Of a stretch of 64,000 nt of DNA, positions 1 through 7,884 are shown piece by piece (the first letter of the stretch is position 1; the number at the start of each line of letters is the position of its first letter). The translations under genes were made by a program, and so were the position numbers. Below the pieces are notes generated by a model. It saw only the letters and a list, made by a program, of their open reading frames with translations, had not been told where the DNA came from and did no database searches. The DNA lies in the NCBI RefSeq assembly GCF_001306145.1, contig NZ_LGKO01000002.1:868001-932000 (forward strand), written 5' to 3'. Source of the DNA: Thermanaerothrix daxensis (GTDB lineage: Bacteria; Chloroflexota; Anaerolineae; Anaerolineales; Anaerolineaceae).

Positions 1-1
1 G

Positions 2-538
2 GTTGGAACGATCCTTAGCGGGCACAATATTTTTACCTACCTGGCCTTCATTCTTACCTGGTTGGTTTCGGTGTACTTGTATCGTACGCCCCAGGGAGTG
101 CATTTACGAGCCGTGGGCGAAAATCCCGAAGCGGCGGCCTCGTTAGGGCTTAATGTACGGCGGATCCGGCTCGGCGCGCTTCTCCTGAGCGGGGTATTGG
201 CCTCTTTGGGAGGGTTGAATCTTTCCATGGCTTACTTGACCCTGTTTCAGCGCGAGATGACAGCCGGGCGAGGGTTTATTGCCCTAGCGGCGGTGTTCCT
301 GGGTGGGCGAACTCCATGGGGGACACTAATTGCCGCGATTTTGTTTGGGTTCTTTGATGCGCTTTCGAATCAGTTGGGTTCACTGGCTATTCCCTCACAG
401 TGGGTGCAGATGATCCCTTACGCGGCAACAGTGCTGGCGCTGGTGGTATATTCCGTACGTCAGCGGGCACAGGCAATTGAGCGAGCACGTCGTTTCCAGG
501 AGAAGCACTTAGCAGAAACCCATGCCGCAGGAGATTAA
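2..538 (+). CDS. ABC transporter permease, nucleoside/sugar type (5' truncated)
   Basis: C-terminal part of a membrane permease of the BMP/ribose-type ABC importer family. The frame is open from base 2, so the true start lies left of the window. Visible hallmarks are the cytoplasmic coupling segment with TPQGVHLRAVGENPEAA, followed by hydrophobic helices and the family motif AGRGFIALAAVFLGG. It ends in a basic, amphipathic tail. The next gene starts 2 bases after its stop, so it is co-transcribed with the nucleoside-catabolism genes that follow. The substrate is inferred from that context to be a nucleoside or a related riboside. It is the counterpart of the second permease of the complete importer at 42-47 kb but is a separate copy. 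Confidence 0.88.
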   Translation, partial: VGTILSGHNIFTYLAFILTWLVSVYLYRTPQGVHLRAVGENPEAAASLGLNVRRIRLGALLLSGVLASLGGLNLSMAYLTLFQREMTAGRGFIALAAVFLGGRTPWGTLIAAILFGFFDALSNQLGSLAIPSQWVQMIPYAATVLALVVYSVRQRAQAIERARRFQEKHLAETHAAGD

Positions 539-540
539 CC

Positions 541-1530
541 ATGCTAAACAGAATTTTGGGTGGGCTTTACGGGCAAGCGCTGGGGGATGCTTGGGGAATG
601 CCGGCTTTGTTAACCCCAGAGGCCACCTGGGAGCATTTTGGGGGCTGGGTGGAGACCTTTGTACCTGCACCAGAGGATCACCCGGTTCATGCGGGTTTAC
701 CGGCAGGGCGGGTCACGGATGATACGGAACAGGCTTTTGCCCTGGCTCAGGCTATTCTCTCAGATGGGTGTGTTAGTGCTGAGGGAGTGGCACGGGCATT
801 GATCGCGTGGTATGAGCGAATCGGTGGGGACCGCTCTCCGTATGTAGGTCCTTCTACCCGGCGGGCGATTCAAGCCCTGAAACGAGGCGAAGACCTTTAT
901 CAAGTGGGACGATTTGGGGATACCAATGGCGCGGCAATGCGTGTTTCTCCTGTGGGGTTGATCCATCCGGGCGACCCGAAGGGCGCGATCGCCGATGCAT
1001 ATCTATCCTGCATTCCCACGCATCATACCAATGTGGCGGTTTCGGGGGCTGCTGCCGTTGCGGCGGCAATTGCTACAGCCATGCGTCCGGAGGCTCACCT
1101 CGAGGATATTATTGCGGCAGCGAAAGATGCCGCCACCGTGGGACTGAAAATGGGGCATCTCTGGATGGGTGCCTCCATTGCCCGGCGCATTGACCTAGCA
1201 CTGGAAATCGTTCGAGGTCTGGGAAATGAGCGTGAGCGTCTGCAAGCGCTTTATGATGTAGTTGGGGCTGGTCTGGCGATTACCGAAGCGGTGCCGGCAG
1301 CCTTCGGGGTGTTGGTCATGGCTCAGGGAGATATCCGCCGCACGGCCATGTATGGTGCGGCGCTTTCCGGTGATGCTGATACTGTGACGGCCATTGCTTG
1401 TGCAATTGCCGGTGCGTGGAAGGGAATTGAAGCCTTCGATCCAAAATGGTTGGAGCAATTGCGGTTGGCCAATCCGGACCTGGATTTTGAAGCGGTTGCG
1501 GAGGGGTTGTATCAGTTGATAACTTGGTGA
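541..1530 (+). CDS. ADP-ribosylglycohydrolase family protein (DraG-like)
   Basis: A 329-residue, complete DraG/ARH-fold protein. It shows the family's dinuclear Mg-site motifs in order: GDAWG near residues 15-19, TDDTE at 59-63, TNGAAMR at 128-134, and SGDADT at 276-281 close to the C terminus. Family members hydrolyse the N- or O-glycosidic bond between ribose and a base, amino acid or phosphate. Here the gene lies between a transporter and a deaminase inside a nucleoside operon, 2 bases after the permease stop. A small-molecule riboside is therefore a more likely substrate than an ADP-ribosylated protein (inference). No signal peptide is seen, so it should be cytoplasmic. Confidence 0.88.
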   Translation: MLNRILGGLYGQALGDAWGMPALLTPEATWEHFGGWVETFVPAPEDHPVHAGLPAGRVTDDTEQAFALAQAILSDGCVSAEGVARALIAWYERIGGDRSPYVGPSTRRAIQALKRGEDLYQVGRFGDTNGAAMRVSPVGLIHPGDPKGAIADAYLSCIPTHHTNVAVSGAAAVAAAIATAMRPEAHLEDIIAAAKDAATVGLKMGHLWMGASIARRIDLALEIVRGLGNERERLQALYDVVGAGLAITEAVPAAFGVLVMAQGDIRRTAMYGAALSGDADTVTAIACAIAGAWKGIEAFDPKWLEQLRLANPDLDFEAVAEGLYQLITW

Positions 1531-1557
1531 GGCAATTGTTTTGGGGAGAAGATAGTC

Positions 1558-2886
1558 ATGCAGACTTTGCTGATTGAAGGTTGTGATCTTTTGACAGTTG
1601 AGAACGGGAATGTGCGTTTCTTGCCCCATCAGGATATCCTGATCGAGGGAACTTACATCAAGGCCATTGGACCGACTGGTAGCTTATCGGTCCCAAAGGA
1701 AGCCACGCGGCTTTCAGCGCAGGGATTATTGGCCATTCCAGGGTTGATCAACACTCATGCCCATGTTCCGATGGTGCTTTTTCGGGGTCTGGCGGAAGAT
1801 GTTACGATTGAGTCCTGGTTTAACGATTACATTTTTCCCCTTGAGTCCAATCTAACCCCTGAGGATGTTTATTGGGGAGCGCTTTTGGGGCTGGCGGAGA
1901 TGATTGAGGCCGGTATTACCTACGTGGCAGATCATTATTTCTTCATGGATGAGGTTGCCCAGGCTGTGAGTGAGGCGGGTCTCCGGGCCAACCTGGTTTG
2001 GGCGGTCTTTGGTCATGAGGGTGAGCAAAAACTGGCACGGACGGTTGAGTTTGTGAAACGCTGGCAGGGGACGGCTGAGGGGCGGATAACGACCTGGCTG
2101 GGTCCCCATGCGCCCTACACGACCACGCCCGACTTTTTACGCCTCTGTGCCCATTATGCTCGCGATCTGGATGTGGGCATCCACATTCATGTTTCAGAGA
2201 CAGCAGCCCAGGTTGCACACAGCCATCAACTCTATGGCATGTCGCCTGTGCGGGTTTTGTTGGAAAGTGGAGTTTTAGAGGTACCCACGCTTCTGGCTCA
2301 TTGTCTATATCCTGAGGAAGAGGACTATAAGATTCTGGCGGATCATCCTACCGGCATTGCTCATGCCCCCAAAACGTACTTGAAACTGGGGATGGGCACG
2401 GCACCAGTAAGTCGGTTCAGAAGCGTGGGTATTCCGGTGGGGCTGGCCACAGATGGTGCAGTCAGTAACAATACGTTGGATATTTTGGAGCAGATGCGTT
2501 TACTGGCGCTGACTCAGAAGGACGCAGCCCATGATTCGACAGTGATGCCGATTGCCGAAGTTTTGGCAATGGCATTTCTAGATGGTGCAAGGGTTGTGCG
2601 CCAAGATGGGGTGCTTGGTGCTCTGAAGCCTGGCTTCCTGGCCGATATTGCACTTCTGCGTCAGGATCGTTTGGCCATGTTCCCGCGCTATAATCCGGTC
2701 GCCAATCTTATCTATAGCGCTTCGGCACAGGATGTGGATACGGTGATTTGCAACGGGCAAGTGCTGATGCAAAATCGCCGTTTGCTCACGCTCGATAGGG
2801 AGAGGATCAAGGAAGAAGTTCAACGGCGTCTAGAACGACTGAATCAGCGTGTGCCTGGACGGCGGATCGCCACCTATCCGGTATGA
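1558..2886 (+). CDS. Amidohydrolase of the MtaD/SsnA aminohydrolase family
   Basis: A 442-residue metal-dependent deaminase of the COG0402 type. Metal ligands are visible: HAH at residues 67-69, His in HIHVSE at 209-214, LAHC with H248, and ATDGAVSNN with D299. The segment HVPMVLFRGLAED resembles methylthioadenosine/S-adenosylhomocysteine deaminases more than cytosine or 8-oxoguanine deaminases. The expected reaction is hydrolytic deamination of an adenosine-like nucleoside or a purine base in the cytoplasm. The ATG at 1558 follows a GGGGAGAAG ribosome site. It lies 27 bases after the DraG-like gene. The exact substrate is not decided by sequence; SsnA-type or chlorohydrolase-type activity is the alternative. 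Confidence 0.85.
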   Translation: MQTLLIEGCDLLTVENGNVRFLPHQDILIEGTYIKAIGPTGSLSVPKEATRLSAQGLLAIPGLINTHAHVPMVLFRGLAEDVTIESWFNDYIFPLESNLTPEDVYWGALLGLAEMIEAGITYVADHYFFMDEVAQAVSEAGLRANLVWAVFGHEGEQKLARTVEFVKRWQGTAEGRITTWLGPHAPYTTTPDFLRLCAHYARDLDVGIHIHVSETAAQVAHSHQLYGMSPVRVLLESGVLEVPTLLAHCLYPEEEDYKILADHPTGIAHAPKTYLKLGMGTAPVSRFRSVGIPVGLATDGAVSNNTLDILEQMRLLALTQKDAAHDSTVMPIAEVLAMAFLDGARVVRQDGVLGALKPGFLADIALLRQDRLAMFPRYNPVANLIYSASAQDVDTVICNGQVLMQNRRLLTLDRERIKEEVQRRLERLNQRVPGRRIATYPV

Positions 2887-2895
2887 GGAGGGGAG

Positions 2896-3579
2896 ATGAT
2901 CATTCAGATATATGCCTTTACCCGCCTCTCGGATGCTCTGGCGGCTGTGGATTTGGGGGTCAATCACATTGGGTTTGTAGCCGGGCGTTATGGTCTGGTG
3001 CATGGGGAGTTGGATTTTTCGGAAGCCCGTGCCCTGGTTGAGGGGTTGCCTGCACATGCTGTGAGCGTGGCCCTCACCATGGCAACTGAAGTAGATGAAA
3101 TTGTGCGCATGGCCCATGCGGTTAAGCCGCACATTGTCCATATTTCGACTGATCCGCTAGATGTGGATGAAGCGGCGATGCGGGCACTGAGGCAGCGCCT
3201 TCCCGATACGATTCGCCTGATGAAAGCCATTCCGGTTGGTGGAGAAGAGAGTCTGGAGTTGGCCCTTCGCTTTGCACCCTATTGTGATTTCCTCCTTTTG
3301 GATACCAAGGTGGTAGGATTCCCCGGCGTGGGCGCAACGGGTCACACTCATGATTGGCAACTTAGTCGTCGGATTGTTGAAGCTGTGAAGGTGCCCGTCA
3401 TTCTGGCAGGTGGTCTGAGCGCAGAAAACGTGGCTCAAGCCATCCATCAGGTTCGCCCTTATGGCGTAGATTCGAACACCCACACGAATCGCCCGGGGTC
3501 ACCTGTCGAAAAAGATTTACAACGTATCGCTGCATTTGTGCAGGCCGTACGCCGTGCGGTACAGGAGGAGGGAGGGTGA
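2896..3579 (+). CDS. Phosphoribosylanthranilate isomerase (TrpF)-like TIM barrel lacking the catalytic Cys
   Basis: A 227-residue beta/alpha barrel clearly related to TrpF. It keeps the central LLLDTK segment containing the TrpF general acid Asp, the HDW motif, VILAGGLSAENV and RPYGVDSNT. At the N terminus, where TrpF has KICGIT with the catalytic Cys, this protein reads QIYAFT, so the general base is absent. No other trp gene is present. Co-transcription with nucleoside hydrolases and sugar kinases suggests it binds a phosphoribosyl compound and performs a different isomerisation or cleavage (inference). The downstream kinase starts inside its last codons with GTGA, indicating translational coupling. 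Confidence 0.8.
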   Translation: MIIQIYAFTRLSDALAAVDLGVNHIGFVAGRYGLVHGELDFSEARALVEGLPAHAVSVALTMATEVDEIVRMAHAVKPHIVHISTDPLDVDEAAMRALRQRLPDTIRLMKAIPVGGEESLELALRFAPYCDFLLLDTKVVGFPGVGATGHTHDWQLSRRIVEAVKVPVILAGGLSAENVAQAIHQVRPYGVDSNTHTNRPGSPVEKDLQRIAAFVQAVRRAVQEEGG

Positions 3580-4607
3580 AGCGACCAACGATTGCCCTGC
3601 TGGGCGATCTCAACATTGACACTCTGCTGACGATCTCCCGTTTTCCTCAGCCCGGGTGGGATGGGCTGGCCGAATCGGCCACGGTGCAGGTCGGCGGTAC
3701 GGTGGTCAACACGGCAATTGTTCTCCGGCGGCTGGGGGTAAATTGCGCGCTACTTGGGAGCATCGGTCGTGATTTGTGGGGCGAATACCTGTATCGGGCT
3801 TTGCAGTCCTTGGGGATTGACCTCCAAGGAGTGGTGATGTTGCCAGAAAACATGACTGGTCTGACGTTTATTACGATTACGCCGGATGGGGAGCGAACCA
3901 TGTTCTCCTATCGCGGCGCGAACACTGCGTTTGCGCCACATCACCTGGGTGAGGGATTGCTGAACTCGATAGATTTGTTTCATCTCTCCGGCTATTCCTT
4001 GATGACATCCCCTCAGCGGGAAGCGGCACTTACCGCGTTGGCGCAGGCGGAAGCCGCTAATCTTCCCATTTGCCTGGATAGCGGGCTTCAGCCCGTCATG
4101 GATGCACCAGAGATTTTTGAAAGTGTTTTACCGCGGATATCCGTGGGCATTCTGGGAATGGCGGAAGCAGCCTATCTTAGCGGATACCAGCGGCCCGAAC
4201 AGATTCTGGATTGGCTACTGAGTTTGGGAATGCGCTGGGCCGCCATAAAGATGGGGGCTGAAGGTTGTTGGCTGGCTCATCATGAGCATCGCATTTATTT
4301 GCCCGCCTTTCCCGTAAAGGTTCGGGATACGACGGGGGCGGGTGATTCCTTCACTGCGGGGATTATTTGTGGGTATGTGTATGGATTGGGGCTTGTCCCG
4401 ACCGCAGTGTTAGCCAATGCTCTGGGGGCTTTGGCCACCACTGTTTATGGGGCCGGGCTGGCTTTACCCGCTCCTGAGGTTCTAGGTCCATTTCTGGAAG
4501 AAGTGGCCGAAATAACCGATTGGCACCCTTATGCGGAAGCCATTGATACCCTTAAGCACTTTCTCGCTTCTCTGGGTATCAGTTCAATGCTAACGCAACA
4601 GAGGTAA
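3576..4607 (+). CDS. PfkB/ribokinase-family sugar or nucleoside kinase (1 of 5)
   Basis: A 343-residue ribokinase-fold kinase. The N-terminal GDLNID strand, the VGGTVVNTA substrate-binding stretch and the C-terminal signature DTTGAGDSFTAG with the catalytic Asp are all intact. The GTG start at 3576 overlaps the stop of the TrpF-like gene by 4 bases and is preceded by GGAGGAGGG. PfkB enzymes phosphorylate ribose, nucleosides, fructose or related sugars with ATP. In this operon the likely substrates are sugars released by the nucleoside hydrolases, or nucleosides directly; sequence alone does not choose between them. Confidence 0.9.
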   Translation: MKRPTIALLGDLNIDTLLTISRFPQPGWDGLAESATVQVGGTVVNTAIVLRRLGVNCALLGSIGRDLWGEYLYRALQSLGIDLQGVVMLPENMTGLTFITITPDGERTMFSYRGANTAFAPHHLGEGLLNSIDLFHLSGYSLMTSPQREAALTALAQAEAANLPICLDSGLQPVMDAPEIFESVLPRISVGILGMAEAAYLSGYQRPEQILDWLLSLGMRWAAIKMGAEGCWLAHHEHRIYLPAFPVKVRDTTGAGDSFTAGIICGYVYGLGLVPTAVLANALGALATTVYGAGLALPAPEVLGPFLEEVAEITDWHPYAEAIDTLKHFLASLGISSMLTQQR

Positions 4608-4609
4608 GG

Positions 4610-5554
4610 ATGGGACTTCGAGTGGCATCGTTTGGCGATCTGGTGATGGATGTTGTAGCAGGGGTGCCTAGGTTGCCCATTGAGGCAGCCCGGGACCAGT
4701 TGTTAGACTACATTCGCATTGAGCCGGGAGGTGCGGGTAACTTCCTCATCACCGGGCAGCGCTTGGGTATGAGTATGTGTGCGGGTGGCGCTGTGGGGGA
4801 GGACACTTTCGGCTACTTGGTGCTGCAAATCCTCAGGGAAGAGGGGGTAGATGTCTCGGAAGTACACCACTTGCCCGGGGGAACTACGACCACTGTGTTC
4901 GTTCTGGTTGACCGACTTGGGGAGCATGTGTTTTTGGGGCGTAGCGGTGAGGGACCGGAATTGCTACCTGGCCCATGGATGGAAACCTTTCTCAAAGACG
5001 TTCAGGCTTTACAGGTTTGGGGCTATACCTTTATGGAAAAACCCCTGGTGGAGAGCATGCTCCGACTAGTTGAGATGGCTCACCAGCGTGGGATCCCGGT
5101 TTTCTTTGACCCTGGCCCCCAGTTACAGGCCACACCGGAGTGTTTGGAGCGTTTGCTGCGTTGTACCCGGGTTATCCTTCTGACTGAGGCCGAGGTACCA
5201 CTGGTGACGGGGGGGTGTATAGGCGCAGAGGGCATTGAGAGGCTTCTTGACCGTGGCCCCGGCTTGGTCGTGGTCAAACAAGGGGTCAAGGGGTGTACGG
5301 TGCACACCCGCACCGAAACAATTGTTGCGCCAGGGTTCCCGGTCCCTCTTCGTGATACCACAGGTGCAGGTGATGCATTTGCTGCTGCTTTTTTGTACGG
5401 TTATTTGCACGAATGGCCGTTGCATCAGGTGGCTACTTTTGCCAATGCGACCGGTGCGGCCAAGGTGCAGAAGATTGGCTCGGGACGGCAGGTGCCCACG
5501 GCGGATGAGGTTCGTCGGGTGCTGCGTGATTTTCGCGTGGACATTGATTTCTAA
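4610..5554 (+). CDS. PfkB/ribokinase-family kinase (2 of 5)
   Basis: A 314-residue ribokinase-fold kinase with N-terminal FGDLVMDVV, a PGGAGNFL substrate-binding glycine motif and the intact catalytic signature DTTGAGDAFAAAF near residue 250. It starts 2 bases after the preceding kinase stop, behind an AGAGGTAAGG ribosome site. It is clearly a different paralog from its neighbour, so the two probably act on different sugars or at different positions. Cytoplasmic ATP-dependent phosphorylation is expected from the family; the substrate is unknown. Confidence 0.88.
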   Translation: MGLRVASFGDLVMDVVAGVPRLPIEAARDQLLDYIRIEPGGAGNFLITGQRLGMSMCAGGAVGEDTFGYLVLQILREEGVDVSEVHHLPGGTTTTVFVLVDRLGEHVFLGRSGEGPELLPGPWMETFLKDVQALQVWGYTFMEKPLVESMLRLVEMAHQRGIPVFFDPGPQLQATPECLERLLRCTRVILLTEAEVPLVTGGCIGAEGIERLLDRGPGLVVVKQGVKGCTVHTRTETIVAPGFPVPLRDTTGAGDAFAAAFLYGYLHEWPLHQVATFANATGAAKVQKIGSGRQVPTADEVRRVLRDFRVDIDF

Positions 5555-5573
5555 ACGGAGGTCTTGGCAGAAT

Positions 5574-5987
5574 ATGTTTACAAAGGTACAGGTTGCGACA
5601 ACGTTTCGAGAAGGCTTGATCAATATTACCGAGTCAATTAGAGAGGTGGTGCGCACAAGTGGGATTAAAGAGGGGGTTTGTGTACTTTATGTTCCCCATA
5701 CCACAGCAGCCATTACTCTAAATTCTTGTCTGGACCCGGCCACACTCCAGGATTTGACCGAAGAACTCCATCGTTTAGTTCCTACGCGGGTGGATTTTCA
5801 TCATACGTATGATACTCCGGCAGATGCGGCGGGTCACATTAAGTCCACCCTGGTAGGACATAGTCTGATGCTTCTGATCACCCAGGGGGAGATAGCGCTG
5901 GGAGGATCGCAGAGCATCCTCTTCTTTGAATTCGACGGGCCGCGTCAACGCGAAGTGTGGGTGCGAGTGATTCGGGATACGGATTAG
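5574..5987 (+). CDS. YjbQ/UPF0047 family protein
   Basis: A 137-residue single-domain protein. The chosen ATG at 5574 lies just behind ACGGAGGTC; the same frame stays open far upstream, but that part overlaps the preceding kinase in another frame and is not coding. Family motifs visible are VPHTTAAITLNSC, HHTYDTPADAAGHIK and GGSQSILFFEFDGPR. YjbQ proteins have reported secondary thiamine-phosphate synthase activity, and the true role of most members is unsettled. Placement between sugar kinases and nucleoside hydrolases suggests a role with heterocycle-linked phosphates here (inference). Confidence 0.87.
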   Translation: MFTKVQVATTFREGLINITESIREVVRTSGIKEGVCVLYVPHTTAAITLNSCLDPATLQDLTEELHRLVPTRVDFHHTYDTPADAAGHIKSTLVGHSLMLLITQGEIALGGSQSILFFEFDGPRQREVWVRVIRDTD

Positions 5988-5999
5988 GGAGGAGCGCAC

Positions 6000-6971
6000 G
6001 TGGCTGAGAAGGTCATCATTGATACCGATCCGGGCATTGACGATGCCATGGCAATCTTGCTGGCACTCCGGTCGTCAGAACTGGACGTGATCGGTCTAAC
6101 CAGCGTTTTCGGCAATGCTACTACTGAAGTGACGACCCTGAATGCCTTGCGTCTGGTTGAACTGGAGGGCCATTACGGTATTCCAGTAGCGCGGGGATGT
6201 GAGCGGCCACTGGTACTGCCCCTTGGTGAACTGGGCACTTATGTCCATGGCGAGGATGGTTTGGGAAACACTTTCCCTCCACTTCCCAAAGGAAAGCCCC
6301 TTCCGCTTCACGCGGCTCAGTTTATTCTTGAGGCATTGCGGCGTTTCCCAGGTGAGGTCACCTTGCTGGCGCTGGGCCCCCTGACAAACCTGGCGCTGGC
6401 GGTGAGTCTGGATCCTGAGGCGGCCGCGCTGGCACGGCGTGTGGTGATTATGGGGGGAGCGGCTGAGACACGTGGCAATATATCGCCTGTGGCTGAAGCC
6501 AATATTTACAACGATCCCCATGCTGCGGCCATTGTCTTCAAGGCGAGTTGGCCGGTGACGATGGTGGGGCTTGATGTGACCACCCGCGTTATCATGACTC
6601 CGGAATATTGGGAGCGGTTGTATCAAGCAGGAAACCGGGCGACCGATTTTCTGCGCGCTATTACCCCTTTCTATCAACAGTTTCACGATCAATTTTATGG
6701 TATGGGGGGCGCCACCCATACCCATGACCCCACAGCTGTGGCTTACCTTCTGGTGCCCGAATGGTTTGAGGCGCCTGAATTACCGGTTTATGTGGAAACG
6801 CAGGGGCGGTGCATGGGGCAAACGGTAGTGGATTGGCATGGCCAGTGGGAGGGCTTGCCCCGGGTCAAGGTTTGCCTGGGAGTCAACGCCGAGGCTGTGC
6901 TTGATCTAATTTATGAGCGTTTGGCGAAACCAATGGAGAGCGATGAGGAAAATGAAACGGCTGTGGATTGA
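6000..6971 (+). CDS. Inosine/uridine-preferring nucleoside hydrolase (1 of 2)
   Basis: A 323-residue nucleoside hydrolase. The N-terminal calcium-binding signature DTDPGIDDAMA is canonical, and the family block LALGPLTNLALA and the MGGAAETRGN region follow. A C-terminal His in HTHDPTAVA fits the usual leaving-group or ribose-contacting position. The GTG start at 6000 follows GGGAGGAGCG. The enzyme cleaves the N-glycosidic bond of nucleosides to give free base and ribose, in the cytoplasm. It lies 12 bases after yjbQ and overlaps the second hydrolase gene by about 20 bases. Confidence 0.92.
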   Translation: MAEKVIIDTDPGIDDAMAILLALRSSELDVIGLTSVFGNATTEVTTLNALRLVELEGHYGIPVARGCERPLVLPLGELGTYVHGEDGLGNTFPPLPKGKPLPLHAAQFILEALRRFPGEVTLLALGPLTNLALAVSLDPEAAALARRVVIMGGAAETRGNISPVAEANIYNDPHAAAIVFKASWPVTMVGLDVTTRVIMTPEYWERLYQAGNRATDFLRAITPFYQQFHDQFYGMGGATHTHDPTAVAYLLVPEWFEAPELPVYVETQGRCMGQTVVDWHGQWEGLPRVKVCLGVNAEAVLDLIYERLAKPMESDEENETAVD

Positions 6972-7884
6972 TTCTGATACCGCTTCCGATGATGCTGTTG
7001 CCATTCTAATGGCTTTACGTTGGCCCGGGGTGCATGTAGAAGGTGTCAGCATCGTGGCAGGTAATGTGCCAGTACCCCTGGGTAGTCGCAATGCGCGTTA
7101 CACAATCGAATTGTGTGGTGCAGACGCGCCGGTCTATGAGGGTGCTTCTCGCCCCTTAATGCGAGAGCCTGTCTGGGCTTATTTCTTCCACGGTGCGGAC
7201 GGTATGGGGGAAATGAATTATCCGGAGCCCAAGCGAGGCCCGGCTTCGCTCCATGGGGTTCTGGCGATGATTGAAGCCTTGCGGCGGTTTCCAGGCGAGA
7301 TAACGTTAGTAACCCTGGGCCCTCTGACCAACCTTGCATTGGCATTGCGTCTAGCACCCGACATCGTATCGTTAGTTTCCCACTGTTACATCATGGGAGG
7401 AGCGGCTGCCACCCTTGGGAATATTACGCCGGCGGCTGAGTACAACATCTGGGTGGACCCAGAAGCGGCCAGGATAGTGTTTCATTCCGGCCTGCCCATG
7501 ACCATGGTGGGATGGGAACTTTGCCGAGGGGAGGCCAATCTTAATGATGCGGAGATGGCGGAGATTCGTGCTTTGAACCACCCGCTAGCAGATTTTGTGT
7601 TGGACTGTAATCGCCAGGCCATCCGGGTAAATCGCGAATGGCTGCATGAACCCGGATTACCTTTGCCTGATCCTGTGGCCATGGCGGTGGCGTTAGATCC
7701 GGATGTGGTCACCCGAGCCTCTTCCCATTACGTGACAGTGGAAGTGTCCAGTGATCTGACACGTGGGATGACGGTTGTGGATGAGCGCGGTGTGCTCAAT
7801 CAACCACCCAACCTGCGGGTGGTGTGGGAAATTGACGTGCGGCGCTGGAAACAGGATTTGCTTGACGTGCTCCGTGAGTCATGA
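6952..7884 (+). CDS. Nucleoside hydrolase family protein (2 of 2), divergent
   Basis: A 310-residue paralog of the upstream hydrolase. The start was placed at ATG 6952, preceded by GATGAGGAAA within the end of the previous gene; ATG 6943 is an alternative. The active-site loop reads DSDTASDDAVA instead of DTDPGIDDA, keeping the metal-binding Asp pattern DxDxxxDD but changing the flanking residues. The blocks LVTLGPLTNLALA, MGGAAATLGN and a late LPDPVAMA are present. The C-terminal region lacks the HTHDPT His found in paralog 1 (it reads LPLPDPVAM), so base specificity probably differs. Its stop overlaps the next start as ATGA. Confidence 0.88.
   Translation: MKRLWIDSDTASDDAVAILMALRWPGVHVEGVSIVAGNVPVPLGSRNARYTIELCGADAPVYEGASRPLMREPVWAYFFHGADGMGEMNYPEPKRGPASLHGVLAMIEALRRFPGEITLVTLGPLTNLALALRLAPDIVSLVSHCYIMGGAAATLGNITPAAEYNIWVDPEAARIVFHSGLPMTMVGWELCRGEANLNDAEMAEIRALNHPLADFVLDCNRQAIRVNREWLHEPGLPLPDPVAMAVALDPDVVTRASSHYVTVEVSSDLTRGMTVVDERGVLNQPPNLRVVWEIDVRRWKQDLLDVLRES

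Noticed and set aside
2896-3579. Part of a tryptophan operon
   Set aside because: No other trp gene is present and the catalytic Cys is missing.
5235-5573. A long N-terminal extension of YjbQ
   Set aside because: It overlaps the upstream PfkB gene in another frame, and the normal-length YjbQ starts at ATG 5574 with a good ribosome site.
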